From NCBI RefSeq assembly GCF_001701025.1, contig NZ_CP016793.1, forward strand, positions 434,001-498,000: DNA of 64,000 bases, written 5' to 3'. Source of the DNA: Lentzea guizhouensis. GTDB lineage: Bacteria > Actinomycetota > Actinomycetes > Mycobacteriales > Pseudonocardiaceae. The notes under the pieces were generated by a model that saw only the letters and a program-made list of their open reading frames with translations, searched no databases and had not been told where the DNA came from. Within the stretch, counting starts at the first letter, position 1, and every line of letters begins with the position of its first letter. The position numbers and the translations under genes were made by a program. This document shows positions 52,261-61,137 of this stretch, piece after piece.

Positions 52261-53219
52261 ACGGAGCCGACGTGCTCGGAGACGGAGTAGGCGTCCTGGA
52301 CGCCGGCGGCGGCCATCTCGCGGCGGCCGACGGTGACCTGGCCGGCGATGGCGAGGCAGGGGACGGCGCGGTCGGCGGCGCCCGCGGCGACGGCGGTGAT
52401 GAGCTTGCCGCGCAGGGACTGCCAGTCGAAGCTGCCCTCGCCGGTGATGACGAGGTCGGTGTCGTCGAGGGCGGCGTCGAGGCGGGTGAGCTCGCGGACG
52501 AGGCCGGCGCCGGACTCGACGGTGGCGCCGAGGGAGAGCAGTGCGGCGCCGAGGCCGCCTGCCGCGCCTGCTCCCGGTGTGTTGGACACCGGGGTCAGCA
52601 CATCCATGGCGGCGAGCTTGGCTTCGAGGCGTTCGACGGCTTCCGGGGTCGCGCCCTTCTGCGGGCCGAACGTGCGGGCCGCGCCGTGCGGGCCGAGCAG
52701 CGGGTTCTCCACGTCGGACGCTGCCACCAGCGACATGTCGGTCAGGTCGACGGCGGCGTCGGACAGTGCGGCGAGCATGCCCGCGCCGCCGTCGGTGGTG
52801 CCGGAGCCGCCGAGGCCGACGACGATGACGTCGTTGTCGGCCGCGGCTGCCGCGACGAGCTCGCCGACGCCTCGGGTGGTGGCGGTCTCGCAGGACTCGG
52901 CGCGGAGCTCGGCCGGGATGAGGTGCAGGCCGCACGCCTCGGCGGACTCGATGTAGGCCGTGCGCGTGCCATTGGTGTGGTGCTGCAGGTAGCGGGCTTC
53001 GACCGGTGTGCCCAGGGGGCCCGTCACGGTGACATATCGGATATCGCCGTCCAGAGCGGCGTGCAGGACGTCGACGAAGCCGGGGCCTCCGTCGGCCAGG
53101 GGGCGTTGGACGACGACGTCGTCGGGCTTGGCGTCGTGCCAGCCGGTGGCGATGGCCTCGGCGGCCTCGCGGGCGGTCAAGGTGCCGCCGAAGCAGTCCG
53201 GGGCGATGAGTACGCGCAC
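52185..53219 (-). CDS. glxK: Glycerate kinase (type I, GlxK family)
   Basis: Phosphorylates D-glycerate. The 344 residues start VRVLIAPDCFGGTLTAREAA, the family's N-terminal motif, and contain RPLADGGPGFVDVL, VGLGGSGTTDGGAGML, SNTPGAGAAGGLGAAL and LVITGEGSFDWQSL. The counterpart is Rv2205c. Start GTG 53219. Two repeat-derived parts stand out: DGDIRYVTV is encoded by a family I unit (53032-53048), and the C-terminus VQKSIADARKSLIATAGHVA comes from a family II palindrome, with the stop in a family I unit. These may be tolerated extensions, since the enzyme core is complete. Confidence 0.9.
   Translation of the reverse strand: MRVLIAPDCFGGTLTAREAAEAIATGWHDAKPDDVVVQRPLADGGPGFVDVLHAALDGDIRYVTVTGPLGTPVEARYLQHHTNGTRTAYIESAEACGLHLIPAELRAESCETATTRGVGELVAAAAADNDVIVVGLGGSGTTDGGAGMLAALSDAAVDLTDMSLVAASDVENPLLGPHGAARTFGPQKGATPEAVERLEAKLAAMDVLTPVSNTPGAGAAGGLGAALLSLGATVESGAGLVRELTRLDAALDDTDLVITGEGSFDWQSLRGKLITAVAAGAADRAVPCLAIAGQVTVGRREMAAAGVQDAYSVSEHVGSVQKSIADARKSLIATAGHVARQWSR
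53032..53048. repeat. Family I unit inside glxK
   Basis: ACATATCGGATATCGCC, with the CGGATATCG core seen at 2180 and 45807, is translated on the minus strand as GDIRYV. Confidence 0.65.
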
Positions 53220-53261
53220 CTCGCGAAAGGTACAGAAGAACCACTGCCCTACCCTGGTGGT

Positions 53262-53909
53262 GTGAGGTTCCTGCGCCGCAACTCCGACGACACCGCCACC
53301 GCCACCGCCACCGACGCACCCGCGCCGGAGGCCGAGCTCGCCGAGCCGCTCGACCGGAACCGGACCGCGGGCAAGGGCCGGGCGACGCCGAAGCGCCGGG
53401 AAGCGCAGGCCAGGCGCAGCGGTCCCGTCCCGCCGCCGCCCCGCACGCAGCGCGAGGCGTTCAAGCGCATGCGCGGCAACAAGGTGAGCAAGGAAGAGCG
53501 CCGTGCCGCCGCGGCCGACCGGCGTGCGCGCATGATGGCGGGCGACGAGAAGTACCTGCCGGTGCGCGACCGCGGGCCGGTCAAGGCCTACATCCGCGAC
53601 CTGGTGGACTCGCGGCGCAACCTCATGGGTCTGTTCATGCCGCTCGCGATCCTGGTGTTCGTGGCGCTGCTGACCCCGTCGCTGGCGGTCCAGCGGTACG
53701 CGACGCTCGCGACGACCTTCATGCTGATCGCGATGATCATCGAGGGCTTCGTCCTCGGCCGGATCGTCACGAAGCGGGTGCGGGAGAAGTTCCCGACCGA
53801 GCCGATCAAGGGCATCTCGATCGGCTGGTACTCGTTCATCCGCGCGAGCCAGCTGCGCAAGCTGCGCATCCCCAAGCCGCGGGTGGGTCCCGGCGACGCG
53901 GTCAAGTAG
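53262..53909 (+). CDS. DUF3043 membrane protein, Rv2206-like, 215 aa
   Basis: A two-domain membrane protein typical of actinomycetes. The first 95 residues are hydrophilic, Ala/Pro/Arg-rich and disordered (ending RRAAAADRRARMMAGDEKYLP). GPVKAYIRDLVDSRRNLMG, the DUF3043 signature, is next, then two helices (about 125-143 and 149-168) and a basic tail (KLRIPKPRVGPGD). Both ends are probably cytoplasmic. The GTG 53262 start (VRFLRRNSDD) leaves 42 bases to the divergent glycerate kinase start. Rv2206 holds the same position in mycobacteria. No function is known. Confidence 0.85.
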   Translation: MRFLRRNSDDTATATATDAPAPEAELAEPLDRNRTAGKGRATPKRREAQARRSGPVPPPPRTQREAFKRMRGNKVSKEERRAAAADRRARMMAGDEKYLPVRDRGPVKAYIRDLVDSRRNLMGLFMPLAILVFVALLTPSLAVQRYATLATTFMLIAMIIEGFVLGRIVTKRVREKFPTEPIKGISIGWYSFIRASQLRKLRIPKPRVGPGDAVK

Positions 53910-53924
53910 GACGCCGCCGACCAG

Positions 53925-54545
53925 GTGGGCAAACTCCAGCTGCCGGAGCGACTGCGGTGGGACCACAACGCGTGGTACCGCCGCTGGTTGCTCCGGCAGT
54001 TGCCGTCCGAGGCCGGGACAGTTCTGGACGTGGGCTGCGGGCTCGGTGAGCTCGCGCGGTCGATCAGGGCCGGGAGCGTCACGGCGATCGACGCCAGCGA
54101 GCGCATGATCGAGCGCGCCGCCACGACGAGCAGCTCCGTGCGGTGGGTCCACGGCGACGTCTTCACGCGCGAGCTCGGCCGGTTCGACGTCGTCACGTCC
54201 GAGGCGAGCTTGCACCACTTGCCCTTGCGAGAGGGTCTGACAAGGCTGAAAGAGCTCACCAAGCCCGGCGGTCGGCTGGTCGTCGTCGGGCTCTACCGGC
54301 TCGCCACTCCGGCCGACGTGGCGATGGAGCTCGTCACGTTGCCGGCGAACGCGCTCGTCGGGCTGGTGAAGTGGCTGACCGGTCAGCGCACGGGGTCGCA
54401 CGACCCGGAGATGCCGGTCGTGTGGACCGCTCCGGCGTTGGCCGAGATCCGCGCGGCGGCGAGTGAGATCACGCCGGGAGCACGGGTGCGCAGGCGGTTG
54501 TTCTGGCGGTACACGCTGGTCTGGGACGCGCCCGAAGTTCATTAG
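53925..54545 (+). CDS. SAM-dependent methyltransferase (class I), 206 aa
   Basis: Small Rossmann-fold methyltransferase: VLDVGCGLGELARSIRAGS (motif I), VTAIDASERMIERA (motif II), FDVVTSEASLHHLPL (motif IV) and LTKPGGRLVVVGLYR. The C-terminal third, with a hydrophobic helix (MELVTLPANALVGLVKWL) and a basic RVRRRLFWRY, may contact membrane or a lipid-like substrate. GTG 53925 (VGKLQLPERLRWDHNAWYRR) gives the family-like start. It follows the DUF3043 gene by 15 bases, so co-transcription is likely. The substrate is unknown; the type resembles phthiotriol/ubiquinone-like methylases only distantly. Confidence 0.82.
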   Translation: MGKLQLPERLRWDHNAWYRRWLLRQLPSEAGTVLDVGCGLGELARSIRAGSVTAIDASERMIERAATTSSSVRWVHGDVFTRELGRFDVVTSEASLHHLPLREGLTRLKELTKPGGRLVVVGLYRLATPADVAMELVTLPANALVGLVKWLTGQRTGSHDPEMPVVWTAPALAEIRAAASEITPGARVRRRLFWRYTLVWDAPEVH

Positions 54546-54578
54546 CAAGCCGAAGGAACTGGGTCTAAGCTCCGATGT

Positions 54579-55565
54579 ATGAAGTTCCGTCGTCTTGGCC
54601 GCAGCGGCCTGAGCGTCAGTGAGATCACGTACGGCAACTGGCTCACGCACGGTTCCCAGATCGAGGAGGACCAGGCGCACGCGTGCGTGAAGGCCGCCCT
54701 CGACGCTGGTGTGACCACCTTCGACACCGCCGACGTCTACGCGAACACCGCCGCGGAGTCCGTGCTCGGCCGGGCGTTGAAGGGCCAGCGGCGTGAGTCG
54801 TTGGAGGTTCTGACGAAGGTGTACTGGCCCACGGGTCCCGGCGGTCCCAACGACCGCGGGCTGGGCCGCAAGCACATCATGGAGTCGGCCAACGCGTCGC
54901 TGCAGCGCCTGCAGACCGACTACGTCGACCTCTACCAGGCCCACCGCTACGACCACACCGTGCCGCTGGAAGAGACGATGCTGGCGTTCGCCGACCTCGT
55001 CCGCCAGGGCAAGGTCCTCTACGTCGGTGTCTCCGAGTGGACCGCCGAGCAGATCACCCGCGGCGCCGAGCTGGCCCGCGAGCTGAAGGTGCCGTTCGTG
55101 TCGCACCAGCCGCAGTACTCGATGCTGTGGCGGGTCATCGAGCCGCAGGTCGTGCCGGTCTGCGAGCGCGAGGGTCTGAGCCAGATCGTCTTCTCCCCGG
55201 TTGCGCAGGGCATCCTGACCGGCAAGTACCTGCCGGGTGCCGAGGCGCCGGAGGGCTCGCGGCTGGCCGACGAGCGCGGCTCGAAGATGATCGCCCGCTG
55301 GATGCGCGACGACGTGCTGACCGCCGTGCAGCAGCTCAAGCCGATCGCCGACGAGGTGGGCGTCACGATGGCGCAGCTCGCGGTGGCGTGGGTGCTCAAG
55401 AACCCGAACGTCGCGTCCGCGATCATCGGCGCGTCGCGTCCCGAGCAGGTCGTCGAGAACGTCAAGGCGATCGACGTCGAGCTCGACGACGAGGTGCTCA
55501 AGAAGATCGACGGCGTGCTCGAGGGCGTCGTCACGGACGACCCGAGGCTGACCGCCGAGGGCTGA
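54579..55565 (+). CDS. Aldo/keto reductase (Kv-beta/AKR6-like), 328 aa
   Basis: NADPH-dependent oxidoreductase on a TIM barrel. The catalytic tetrad is visible: Asp and Tyr in TTFDTADVYANTAAES, Lys in VLTKVYWP, His in LYQAHRYDH. The C-terminal NADPH-binding segment AIIGASRPEQVVENV is intact. MKFRRLGRSGLSVSEITYGNW is the usual start for the voltage-gated K-channel beta-like branch. Cytosolic. ATG 54579. It lies 33 bases after the methyltransferase gene. Aldehyde or ketone reduction is certain at family level, but the physiological substrate is not known. Confidence 0.9.
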   Translation: MKFRRLGRSGLSVSEITYGNWLTHGSQIEEDQAHACVKAALDAGVTTFDTADVYANTAAESVLGRALKGQRRESLEVLTKVYWPTGPGGPNDRGLGRKHIMESANASLQRLQTDYVDLYQAHRYDHTVPLEETMLAFADLVRQGKVLYVGVSEWTAEQITRGAELARELKVPFVSHQPQYSMLWRVIEPQVVPVCEREGLSQIVFSPVAQGILTGKYLPGAEAPEGSRLADERGSKMIARWMRDDVLTAVQQLKPIADEVGVTMAQLAVAWVLKNPNVASAIIGASRPEQVVENVKAIDVELDDEVLKKIDGVLEGVVTDDPRLTAEG

Positions 55566-55579
55566 TCCCGGCGCTGTCG

Positions 55580-55780
55580 CTACTGGACGGGGTGCAGGCT
55601 CATCGGGCCGTACACCTCGGACTCCGCGCGCAGGAGCGTGACCTGCTCGACCCCGGCGTCGAGCAGGTCACGCCACCCGGCGCTGAACCACTCCTCCGCC
55701 TCCGCCTGGTCGGCGAACACCACGTCGGGACCGGCCACGTCTCGGCCCTGTGCATCCTGGTAGCGCCAGCGGAACTCCAT
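55580..55780 (-). CDS. Conserved hypothetical protein, 66 aa
   Basis: A short soluble protein, MEFRWRYQDAQGRDVAGPDV, then FADQAEAEEWFSAGWRDLLDAGVEQVTLLR and a short tail. The Trp-rich helix (EEWFSAGWRDLL) and compact alpha/beta pattern look like a small folded domain found in many actinomycetes, but no function is known. The ATG 55780 start is unambiguous. It is divergent from cobU with 16 bases between the starts, so the two promoters overlap, and converges on the aldo-keto reductase gene. Confidence 0.72.
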   Translation of the reverse strand: MEFRWRYQDAQGRDVAGPDVVFADQAEAEEWFSAGWRDLLDAGVEQVTLLRAESEVYGPMSLHPVQ

Positions 55781-55796
55781 GGACGAAGGCTAACTC

Positions 55797-56336
55797 TTGA
55801 CCACCAGGACACTCGTGCTCGGCGGAGCACGTTCAGGCAAGTCCGCGCACGCGGAAGGCCTGCTCACGGACGCGACCGTGACATACGTCGCAACGGCGCG
55901 CCGGTACCCCGACGACCCGGACTGGGACGCGCGGATCGCCAAGCACGTCGCCCGCCGGCCGTCCACGTGGCACACCGTCGAGGCGCCCGCGCCGCACGAC
56001 CTGTCCGCGTTGCTCACCGCGACGTCCGCCGAGGACCCGCCGATCCTGGTCGACGACCTGTCGACGTGGCTGGTGGGAGCCATGGACGACGCCGGCGCGT
56101 GGGAAGGTGACAGCGTCGAGCGGGTCGAACGCGACGTCGACGAGCTCGTCGCCTCGATCGCCACCTGCCGGGCGCGGCTGGTGCTGGTGACCGCGGAGGT
56201 CGGCCTCGGCGTCGTTCCGCAGACGCGCTCTGGCAGGCTCTTCCGCGATCACCTCGGTGCGCTCAACGCACGCGTCGCCGGGGTGTGCGACGAGGTGCAG
56301 CTGCTCGTCGCCGGAATCCCCCTGAAACTGCGCTGA
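55797..56336 (+). CDS. cobU: Bifunctional adenosylcobinamide kinase/adenosylcobinamide-phosphate guanylyltransferase
   Basis: Attaches and activates the nucleotide loop side of adenosylcobalamin (CobP in aerobic-pathway naming). The 179 residues contain the P-loop [15 protein letters not shown] (GGARSGKS at 9-16), [26 protein letters not shown] with the guanylylated His region, [14 protein letters not shown] with Walker-B-type acids, and [21 protein letters not shown]. The start is TTG 55797, directly before the P-loop strand; no ATG or GTG is available. First gene of cobU-cobT-cobS, 11 bases before cobT. No cobalamin riboswitch is recognisable in the short upstream gap. Confidence 0.93.
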   Translation: MTTRTLVLGGARSGKSAHAEGLLTDATVTYVATARRYPDDPDWDARIAKHVARRPSTWHTVEAPAPHDLSALLTATSAEDPPILVDDLSTWLVGAMDDAGAWEGDSVERVERDVDELVASIATCRARLVLVTAEVGLGVVPQTRSGRLFRDHLGALNARVAGVCDEVQLLVAGIPLKLR

Positions 56337-56347
56337 GGAGTGACCAG

Positions 56348-57595
56348 GTGAGCACCGAGTTCCCTCCGGTTGAACCGCCGGACGAGACCGTTCTGCGCGA
56401 GGCCGAGGCCAGGCACGCGGTGCTGACCAAGCCGGTCGGCTCGCTCGGGCGGCTGGAGGAGCTCGGCACGTGGGTCGCCGCGTGCCAGGGCGTCGTGCCG
56501 CCGAGGCCGTTCGTGCGGCCGCGGGTCGTGGTGTTCGCGGGTGACCACGGCATCACCTCGCAGGGCGTGTCGGCGTACCCGAGCGAGGTGACCGGGCAGA
56601 TGGTCACAAACTTCCTGACCGGCGGCGCGGCGGTGAACGTGCTCGCGCAGGTCGCTGGCGCGACCGTGCGCGTGGTCGACATGGCCGTGGACGCGGACAC
56701 GCCGGCCGCGGTCAGCGCGCACAAGGTGCGGCGCTCGTCGGGGTCGATCGACCGTGAGGACGCGCTCAGCCGCGAGCAGTGCGAGCTGGCGATCGCGGCC
56801 GGTCGCGCCGTCGCCGACGAGGAGGTCGACTCGGGTGCCGACGTGCTCGTCGCGGGCGACATGGGCATCGGCAACACGACGCCCGCGGCGGTGCTGATCG
56901 CGTCGCTGACCGGGTCGGAGCCGGTCGCGGTCGTCGGGCGCGGCACGGGGATCGACGACCAGGCGTGGATGCGCAAGACGGCGGCGATCCGGGACGCGCT
57001 GCGCCGGGCGCGGCTGGTGATCAGCGACCCGGTGGCGTTGCTGGCGACCGCGGGTGGCGCGGACATCGCGGCGATGGCCGGGTTCCTGGCGCAGGCGGCG
57101 GTGCGCCGCACACCGGTGGTGCTCGACGGTGTCGTCGTCGGCGCGGCCGCGGTGGTGGCCGAGGAGCTGGCGCCGGGTGCGCGCGAGTGGTGGGTGGCCG
57201 GGCACGAGTCGGCCGAGCCCGCGCACGCGATCGCGCTGGGGCATCTGAACCTGAAGCCGCTGCTGGAGTTCGGCATGCGGCTGGGTGAGGGGTCGGGTGC
57301 GGTGGCGGCACTGCCGTTGCTGGTGTCGGCGGTGAAGGTGCTCGCGGAGATGGCGACGTTCGAGAGCGCTGGTGTCACGGCCCGCGAGGAGCAGCACGTG
57401 CTGGAGCGGCAGCTCGACGGAGCCGACCCGGACGCGCCCGAGGACGAGCCGAGCAGCCCAGAATCGAGCAGCACGGCACCGAGCAGCCCAGAACAGGGCA
57501 GCCCAGAACAGGGCAGCTCAGAACAGGGCAGCTCAGAACAGGGCAGCTCAGAACAGGGCAGCTCGGCACCGAGCCGCGAAGAACCGACTGCGTGA
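56348..57595 (+). CDS. cobT: Nicotinate-nucleotide-dimethylbenzimidazole phosphoribosyltransferase
   Basis: Activates the lower ligand base of cobalamin with nicotinate mononucleotide. [33 protein letters not shown] with the family motif, [32 protein letters not shown], and [14 protein letters not shown] with the catalytic Glu are all present; the core of about 350 residues is complete. Start GTG 56348 with AGGAG 9 bases upstream. The C-terminus carries an extra low-complexity tail of about 50 residues made by a 15-base tandem repeat (57483-57557; [10 protein letters not shown] units). Its stop overlaps the cobS start by four bases. Confidence 0.94.
   Translation: MSTEFPPVEPPDETVLREAEARHAVLTKPVGSLGRLEELGTWVAACQGVVPPRPFVRPRVVVFAGDHGITSQGVSAYPSEVTGQMVTNFLTGGAAVNVLAQVAGATVRVVDMAVDADTPAAVSAHKVRRSSGSIDREDALSREQCELAIAAGRAVADEEVDSGADVLVAGDMGIGNTTPAAVLIASLTGSEPVAVVGRGTGIDDQAWMRKTAAIRDALRRARLVISDPVALLATAGGADIAAMAGFLAQAAVRRTPVVLDGVVVGAAAVVAEELAPGAREWWVAGHESAEPAHAIALGHLNLKPLLEFGMRLGEGSGAVAALPLLVSAVKVLAEMATFESAGVTAREEQHVLERQLDGADPDAPEDEPSSPESSSTAPSSPEQGSPEQGSSEQGSSEQGSSEQGSSAPSREEPTA
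57483..57557. repeat. Five tandem 15-base repeats in the 3' end of cobT
   Basis: Units GCAGCCCAGAACAGG (two copies) and GCAGCTCAGAACAGG (three copies) run head to tail, each encoding five residues (GSPEQ or GSSEQ in the reading frame). Degenerate copies flank the array. The multiple-of-three unit keeps the frame when copy number changes, as in variable minisatellites. Confidence 0.9.
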
Positions 57596-58293
57596 AGCTC
57601 GCCCTCTCCTGGCTGACGGTCCTGCCGGTCCGCGTCGACGACGTCGACGGCACAGCTGCTCGGCGGGCCATCAGCTGGGCGCCGGTCGTGGGCGTGCTGC
57701 TCGGCGCGTTCGCGGTCGGTGTGCTGCAGCTGCTCGCGATATCCGATATATCGGCGTTGGTGGCCGGGTTCCTGGTCGTCGGCGTCGTAGCTCTGGCGAC
57801 GCGGGGCATGCACCTCGACGGGCTCGCCGACGTCGCCGACGGGCTCGGTTGCTACGGGCCGCCGGAGCGAGCTCTGCGGGTGATGAAGGACGGCGGCGCC
57901 GGGCCGTTCGGCGTCGTCACGCTGATCGTCGTGCTCGGAGCTCAAGCCGCGGCGCTCCCCCACGCCCACTGGGGCACGGTGCTGCTGGCGTTCGCGGTGA
58001 GCAGGGCGGCGTTCGGGATCTGCTGCTTGCGCGGTGTGCCCGCGGCGCGGCCGGAGGGTCTGGGTGCGCTGGTCGCGGGCACGCAGCACGTCGGCGTCGT
58101 CGTCGGCACGTGGGTGGTGCTCGCCGTCGCCGCGGTTCCGCTCGGGTGGCGAGCTGTCGTCGCCGTCGTCGTCGCGGGTCTGCTCGTGTGGTTGCTCGTG
58201 AAGCACACGACGAAGAGGTTCGGCGGCATCACCGGTGATGTGCTCGGAGCTGCCGCCGAACTCTCGCTGCTCGTCGTGCTGGTCGTCTCCTAG
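57592..58293 (+). CDS. cobS: Adenosylcobinamide-GDP ribazoletransferase (cobalamin synthase)
   Basis: Integral membrane enzyme joining adenosylcobinamide-GDP and alpha-ribazole, the last assembly step of cobalamin. About seven hydrophobic helices in 233 residues. [24 protein letters not shown], with the conserved Asp cluster, and [12 protein letters not shown] are hallmark segments, and [13 protein letters not shown] is near the C-terminus. GTG 57592 overlaps the cobT stop (GTGA). In the second helix, [13 protein letters not shown] is encoded in part by a family I palindrome (57736-57756). It completes the cobUTS operon. Confidence 0.93.
   Translation: MKLALSWLTVLPVRVDDVDGTAARRAISWAPVVGVLLGAFAVGVLQLLAISDISALVAGFLVVGVVALATRGMHLDGLADVADGLGCYGPPERALRVMKDGGAGPFGVVTLIVVLGAQAAALPHAHWGTVLLAFAVSRAAFGICCLRGVPAARPEGLGALVAGTQHVGVVVGTWVVLAVAAVPLGWRAVVAVVVAGLLVWLLVKHTTKRFGGITGDVLGAAAELSLLVVLVVS
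57736..57756. repeat. Family I unit inside cobS
   Basis: CGATATCC is joined to the perfect palindrome CCGATATATCGG (57743-57754), the same two blocks as at 2141-2159. Translated in frame as AISDIS within a membrane helix. Confidence 0.7.
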
Positions 58294-58319
58294 TAAGGAG
58301 ACCTGACCAGAAGCGGGAC

Positions 58320-59408
58320 CTAGCCGAGGACGGTCATCCAGCCGTGGGTGTCGGCGACGTGGCCGTGCTGCAGGCCGGTCAGGCGCTCGCGCAGCTTCAT
58401 CGTCACCGAGCCGGTGCCGCCGTCGCCGATGGAGAACTCACCGCCGGCGTGCTTGACGTGGCCGACCGGCGTGATGACCGCGGCCGTGCCACACGCGAAG
58501 ACCTCGGTGAGCTCACCGGAGGCGTTCGCCTTCTCCCACTCGTCGGTCGAGATGCGGCGTTCCTCGACGGTCAGGCCGAGGTCGGACGCGAGCCGCAGCA
58601 GCGAGCTGCGGGTGATGCCGGGCAGCAGCGTGCCGGTGAGCTCCGGGGTGACGACCTTGTCGCCGAAGACGAAGAACAGGTTCATGCCGCCCATCTCCTC
58701 GACCCAGCGGCGTTCCACCGCGTCGAGCCAGACGACCTGGTCGCAGCCCTTCTCCGCGGCCTGCGCCTGCGCCACCAGGGACGCGGCGTAGTTGCCGGCG
58801 AACTTGGCCGCGCCGGTGCCACCGGGGGCCGCGCGGACGTACTCGGTCGAGAGCCACACGCTCACCGGGCGGACGCCGCTCGCGAAGTAGGAGCCGGCGG
58901 GGGAGGCGATCAGCACGTAGAGGTACTCGGACGAGGGTCGCACGCCGAGTCCCTTCTCCGTCGAGATCATGAAGGGCCGCAGGTAGAGCGACTCCTCCTG
59001 TGCGGAGGGCACCCAGCGGTCGTCGACGGCGAGGAGCTGCCGCACCGACTCCAGGAACAGCTCGTCGGGAAGTTCGGGCATGGCCATGCGGCGGGCCGAC
59101 GCGCGGAAGCGCTCGGCGTTCGCCTCAGGGCGGAAGGACGCGATCGAACCGTCGGGCTGCCGGTAGGCCTTGAGCCCTTCGAAGATCGCCTGGCCGTAGT
59201 GCAGCACCATTGCCGCGGGGTCCAGTGCGAGGGTGGAGTACGGGCCGACCTCTGCGTCGTGCCAGCCCTGCTCGCGGTTCCAGCGGATCGTCACCATGTG
59301 GTCGGTGAAGTGCTGCCCGAAGCCCGGCTTGGCAAGTACCTCCGCTACGCGCTCCGGGGTCGCCGGCTGCGGGTGGGAGGTCCGGGTGAAAGGCAACGCG
59401 CTCGTCAT
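58320..59408 (-). CDS. ilvE: Branched-chain amino acid aminotransferase
   Basis: PLP-dependent class IV aminotransferase for leucine, isoleucine and valine; 362 residues. [20 protein letters not shown] is the N-terminal signature and [16 protein letters not shown] follows. [19 protein letters not shown] contains the PLP Lys near residue 203, and [14 protein letters not shown] with [18 protein letters not shown] completes the cofactor site. ATG 59408 is chosen; an upstream frame extension is not conserved. The counterpart is Rv2210c. It converges on cobS with 26 bases between stops and is divergent from the small membrane protein gene at 59501. Confidence 0.95.
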   Translation of the reverse strand: MTSALPFTRTSHPQPATPERVAEVLAKPGFGQHFTDHMVTIRWNREQGWHDAEVGPYSTLALDPAAMVLHYGQAIFEGLKAYRQPDGSIASFRPEANAERFRASARRMAMPELPDELFLESVRQLLAVDDRWVPSAQEESLYLRPFMISTEKGLGVRPSSEYLYVLIASPAGSYFASGVRPVSVWLSTEYVRAAPGGTGAAKFAGNYAASLVAQAQAAEKGCDQVVWLDAVERRWVEEMGGMNLFFVFGDKVVTPELTGTLLPGITRSSLLRLASDLGLTVEERRISTDEWEKANASGELTEVFACGTAAVITPVGHVKHAGGEFSIGDGGTGSVTMKLRERLTGLQHGHVADTHGWMTVLG

Positions 59409-59500
59409 GTGAGCACGGTAATACGCAGGTCGGGATACGGAAAATCGTCTTCCCAAAACTCGGACGTCCTACTAACTCACACCGGTTAGAGTCCCCGTCC

Positions 59501-59770
59501 ATGAGCGAGCAGGAACGATCTTCCAAGGCTGCGGACGTCCGCACCGTGTTACAGGCCGCACTGCTCGTGCTGGGGACCGGCATGACCCTGCTGGACGGAT
59601 ACGTGATCGGTGGGATCGGCGGGGTCGTCGGCGCGGTGTTCCTCGCCGTCTTCTTCCTGGCCGGGTACTACGGCATCAGCAAGGAGAAGCCGTCTACGAA
59701 CGGCCGGGTGTACGGGCTGGCTGCCTGCGTCGGCGTGACGCTGCTCGTCTTCCTCTCAGTGACGCTGTAG
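59501..59770 (+). CDS. Small membrane protein, 89 aa
   Basis: Not recognised. Three hydrophobic stretches (about 17-30, 37-55 and 70-88) with few charges between them, beginning MSEQERSSKAADVRTVLQ. This looks like a two- or three-helix inner-membrane protein. ATG 59501. Third-position GC is high, which supports coding. Its last 77 bases overlap the end of the convergent permease gene (59694-59770), so one of the two 3' ends may be mis-called; the membrane pattern here seems complete up to LLVFLSVTL. Divergent from ilvE. Confidence 0.6.
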   Translation: MSEQERSSKAADVRTVLQAALLVLGTGMTLLDGYVIGGIGGVVGAVFLAVFFLAGYYGISKEKPSTNGRVYGLAACVGVTLLVFLSVTL

Positions 59771-60944
59771 CGCCGATCAGACCAGTGCCGACGCCCAGGC
59801 CCGCGAGCGAGATGAGCAGCGCGGGCACCGGCGTGCTCATGGCGAGCAGCACCGAGAGCCCGAGTCCGAGACAAGCGGTGCGCATGGGCCACGTGCGGTC
59901 GTTCTGCAGCAACACTCGAGCCGAGGCGTTCGTGAACGCGTAGTAGAAGAGCGTCGCGCACGCCGCCACGCCCAGCGCCGTCGCCAACGGCATGAGGACC
60001 ACCGCGAGCGCGCACGCGGCCAGCAGCACGAGTGACAGCACAGCGGGCTTGAGGCGGCTCGGCAGGTCGCCGTCCTCGACGAGTCCGGTCAGCGTGCGGT
60101 GCGCGGACGCGAGCACGAAGTGCAGCGCGGCCACACCGGCCACCGCGGCGGCGATCTGCACCAGCGGCACCAACGCCGACGCATCTGCTGCAACGAGCGC
60201 ATCCCGCAGCGGCGCGGGCGACAGGGCGAGGCGCGCGCTCCCGAGCTGACGCAGGACACCGGCGCCCACGGCCAGGTGGACCGCGAACGTCAGTCCGACC
60301 AGGACCGGGATCGCGAACTTCAGCACGCCCGGCGAGTGCGGCCGCTCACCGCGGTGCGGAGCCGTGATGCGCTCGAAGCCGGCGAACGCCATGAACATCA
60401 GCGCGGCCGCGCCGACGAGCTCGTTGACGGTGCCCGCCTCCCCCGCCGACGGCACCGGCGCGATCGAGAAGCTCGACGCGACCACGAGCGCCAGCACGCC
60501 GAGGACGACCACCGAGACCGCCGCGCTGACGCCGGTGCTCCAGCGGAACCCCACCGCGCCCAGCAGCGTCGTGCCCACCAGCAGCACCAGCGCACCGGCC
60601 AGCGGCTGGTCCGGCACCACGTACGCGCCGAACATCCACGCCACCGCCGCCGCCATCGCGCACCGGCCGAGCAGGTGCGCGCTCGCTGTCATCCGTGCGG
60701 GCCACACACCGAGCTGCGCGCGCACGTATCCGTAACCGCCGCCGATGTCGGGGTAGGCGCGCGACTGGTCAGCGGTCGAGAAGGCCGAGCACAACGCGGC
60801 GAGCGCGGCGATGGCCAGCGCCGGGAGCAGCCACCAGCCCGCAAGACCTGCGGCGGGGGCGAATCCGGCGAAGATCCCCGCACCGAGCACCGCGGGCAGG
60901 CCGAGCGCGATCGTGCCGGCGATCTCGCGAGGCGTGTGGGTCAC
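59694..60944 (-). CDS. APC-superfamily amino acid permease, 416 aa
   Basis: A polytopic transporter with about 11-12 helices. The N-terminus has GTIALGLPAVLGAGIFAGFAPAAG, the glycine-rich broken first helix of amino acid-polyamine-organocation carriers, with AFSTADQSRAYPDIGGGYGYV next, typical of the second and third helices. MFMAFAGFERITAPHRGE is the helix-6-type segment. GTG 60944 starts the conserved part. The last 25 residues are Arg-rich (SLRGRRAASRRRRQPARTPGRS) and lie antisense to the gene at 59501; they look like read-through of the opposite strand and may not be native. The substrate is unknown. Confidence 0.82.
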   Translation of the reverse strand: MTHTPREIAGTIALGLPAVLGAGIFAGFAPAAGLAGWWLLPALAIAALAALCSAFSTADQSRAYPDIGGGYGYVRAQLGVWPARMTASAHLLGRCAMAAAVAWMFGAYVVPDQPLAGALVLLVGTTLLGAVGFRWSTGVSAAVSVVVLGVLALVVASSFSIAPVPSAGEAGTVNELVGAAALMFMAFAGFERITAPHRGERPHSPGVLKFAIPVLVGLTFAVHLAVGAGVLRQLGSARLALSPAPLRDALVAADASALVPLVQIAAAVAGVAALHFVLASAHRTLTGLVEDGDLPSRLKPAVLSLVLLAACALAVVLMPLATALGVAACATLFYYAFTNASARVLLQNDRTWPMRTACLGLGLSVLLAMSTPVPALLISLAGLGVGTGLIGATASLRGRRAASRRRRQPARTPGRS

Positions 60945-61137
60945 CGGTACACACTCGCAGATGCGGCATCCGGCCGTAACCACCCGGTCGGTTGATGAGT
61001 GAAACGGGCGAACCGCGACTGTGCGCAACTGTCAACGTCACGGATCGCGGCCGACCGGGGCGGGGCTCGGCATTGGTGGGACACTCCGACCTTTAGCATA
61101 GGTCACGATTCCGAGCGCACTCACCACGCACAACCCC

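Noticed and set aside
54200..54260. TTGC-rich patch (CTTGCACCACTTGCCCTTGCG) in the 53925 methyltransferase gene as a family II copy
   Set aside because: No dyad symmetry and no adjacent family I unit; it looks like ordinary local codon choice.
53220..55106. Extension of the glycerate kinase frame upstream to a 973-codon frame
   Set aside because: The upstream part is antisense to the DUF3043, methyltransferase and aldo-keto reductase genes; the kinase motif starts at GTG 53219.
55781..55796. Cobalamin riboswitch upstream of cobU
   Set aside because: Only 16 bases separate cobU from the divergent gene and no B12-box-like sequence is visible.
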